Shown here in pieces: positions 42,227 to 43,661 of a DNA stretch of 43,661 nt. The stretch's first letter is position 1. Each line of letters opens with the position of its first letter. Location of the stretch: contig CAINWP010000298.1 of NCBI GenBank assembly GCA_903854475.1, forward strand, positions 1-43,661. Direction: 5' to 3'. Origin of the DNA: an uncultured Verrucomicrobiota bacterium. Lineage in GTDB: Bacteria; Verrucomicrobiota; Verrucomicrobiia; Limisphaerales; UBA9464. The notes beneath the pieces are model-generated. The model did not search any database. It worked only from the letters and a program-made list of their open reading frames with translations, and was not told where the DNA came from. Made by a program: the position numbers and the translations under genes.

Positions 42227-43465
42227 TTACTCCGTCAAGGCGGCGTCCCAGTCTTTCCACACGGGTTCGTAGCCCAGGCGGCGGATCACGTCGGCCACCT
42301 CCGCGGGCGAGCGTTCATCGGCGATATCAAATTGGCCGGTGGCGTTGGTGGCGCGTCCCTGGGTGGCTTTCCACTCGGGTGAATCGGGCGCCAGTGCTTC
42401 GATGCGTCCGCGCACTGTGTGATGGATGGCGTCCTTGCCGGCTCCGGTATAGCCGCCGGGTTCGGTGTGGCTGCCGGCGCTGGCGTGGGTGATGCCCAAG
42501 GGCAGCAGGCCGTCGCGCAACGGGGCTGGTTCGCGGGTGGAGAGCACTAGGCCGACGTCGGGCAAGAAGAGGCGCAGTGCGGTGATTACCTGGACGAGGT
42601 CGCGATCCTGGAATCCGGCCAGGGGCTGGAATTCTCCGGCGCAGGGGCGAATCCGCGGGAGCGAGACGGTGACTTGCGCTTTCCAGCAGTGCTTGAGCAG
42701 CCAGGCGGCGTGGGCGGCCACGGAAATGGCTTCTTGGCGCCAGTCGGCCAGACCGTACAAGGCCCCGATGCCAAGGCGGCGGAACCCGGCCAAATAAGCC
42801 CGCTCGGGTGTGGCCAGTCGCCAGTCGAAATCGCGTTTGGGACCGAGGGTGTGCATTTGAGCGTACACGTTTCGGTCATAGGTTTCTTGGTATACGACCA
42901 ATCCTTCGGCGCCGGCCTGCACCAGCGGATAGTAGTCGGCGGTCTCCATCGGCCCGACCTCCAGGGACAGTGAAGGAATAAAGGAGTGGAGGGTTCGAAT
43001 ACATCCGGCCATGTAACCGTTGGAGACGAATTTGGGGTGTTCTCCGGCCACTAGCAGGATATTGCGAAAGCCGTGGCCGGCCAAAGCCAGGGCTTCTCGT
43101 TTCACTTCTTGTTCGGCGAGGGTGACCCGGAGGATGGAGTTGTCGCGGGAAAAGCCGCAGTAAGCGCAGTTGTTAATGCACTCGTTGCTGAGGTACAGCG
43201 GTGCGAAGAGTCGGATGGTCTTTCCGAACCGTTGGCGGGTGAGGGCTTGGGACCGCCGGCACAGTTCCTCCAATCGAGTGGCGGCCTCGGGTGAGAGCAG
43301 GGTGGCAAAATCACTGACCGACGACGGGCCGCGCCGGAGTACCGAGTCTACTTGCTCGGTATTCGACGACCGGGCCTGACTCATCAAACCCTCTGAAGGC
43401 AAGGCATCGAAGGCCTCGACGAAACTCATGTCGGGCGACCATAGCTGTGGAGTCTCCGCAGGCAA
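42227..43465 (-). CDS. thiH: 2-iminoacetate synthase ThiH (radical SAM)
   Basis: LFAPLYLSNECINNCAYCGFSRDN (CxxxCxxC), GLVVYQETYDRNVYAQMHTLGPKRDFDWRLATPERA. Confidence 0.92.
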   Translation of the reverse strand: MPAETPQLWSPDMSFVEAFDALPSEGLMSQARSSNTEQVDSVLRRGPSSVSDFATLLSPEAATRLEELCRRSQALTRQRFGKTIRLFAPLYLSNECINNCAYCGFSRDNSILRVTLAEQEVKREALALAGHGFRNILLVAGEHPKFVSNGYMAGCIRTLHSFIPSLSLEVGPMETADYYPLVQAGAEGLVVYQETYDRNVYAQMHTLGPKRDFDWRLATPERAYLAGFRRLGIGALYGLADWRQEAISVAAHAAWLLKHCWKAQVTVSLPRIRPCAGEFQPLAGFQDRDLVQVITALRLFLPDVGLVLSTREPAPLRDGLLPLGITHASAGSHTEPGGYTGAGKDAIHHTVRGRIEALAPDSPEWKATQGRATNATGQFDIADERSPAEVADVIRRLGYEPVWKDWDAALTE

Positions 43466-43476
43466 GCGGGCGCTCC

Positions 43477-43590
43477 GCGGGACCGGGCCTTCGCTCGCAG
43501 GGAACGTTGGGACAGGAGGAGCTTTCGCGCTGGCGCGCGAGGGGGATATAGGGTGTCGACGTTCCTACGCTCGCTCCGGCCCGGTCCCGC
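43477..43590. repeat. Family A structured repeat, copy 3
   Basis: 13-bp perfect terminal IR gcgggaccgggcc/ggcccggtcccgc, inner ggaacgt/acgttcc, apical tcgcgc-tggc-gcgcga. Confidence 0.93.
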
Positions 43591-43619
43591 TCCGCTTGAC
43601 GTATTTGGTGGGGCGCTCC

Positions 43620-43661
43620 GCGGGACCGGGCCTTCGCTCGCAGGGAACGTTGGGACAGGAG
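43620..43661. repeat. Family A structured repeat, copy 4 (truncated by window end)
   Basis: gcgggaccgggccttcgctcgcagggaacgttgggacaggag, identical to the first 42 nt of copy 3. Confidence 0.92.

Overview
This 43.7 kb high-GC window looks like chromosomal sequence from a Verrucomicrobia-like bacterium (inferred from gene content, e.g. the PVC-type cytochrome c/heme-binding domain). It is dominated by housekeeping genes: secA, pnp, rpsO, moeA, a two-gene pta locus, acnA, squalene-hopene cyclase, mpl, ppdK, a stand-alone 5'-3' exonuclease, an FGE-like gene, tyrS, slyX, an RR-PAS-PP2C regulator, tRNA-Lys(CTT), an ABC-F ATPase, an M42 peptidase, GT2 and GT9 glycosyltransferases, a glycosylasparaginase-like Ntn hydrolase, acylphosphatase, a metallophosphoesterase and thiH. 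There is no CRISPR array, rRNA, recognisable transposase, prophage or obvious defence island. The least explained content is non-coding. Two unrelated families of structured intergenic repeats are present. Family A is a ~113-nt nested hairpin element at 8.6-8.95 kb and 43.48 kb to the window end; its outer stem shows compensatory base changes between copies. Family B is a ~105-190 bp inverted-repeat unit at 1-240, ~11.39-11.49 kb and 29.37-29.78 kb; its two arms can each self-fold or pair with one another, and it contains an internal 15-18 bp micro-repeat. Family A lies upstream of genes, next to G-quadruplex motifs at one locus. Family B lies at gene 3' ends, in convergent gaps in the two places where both neighbours are visible. 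All calls come from reading the sequence and the supplied ORFs; no search was run.
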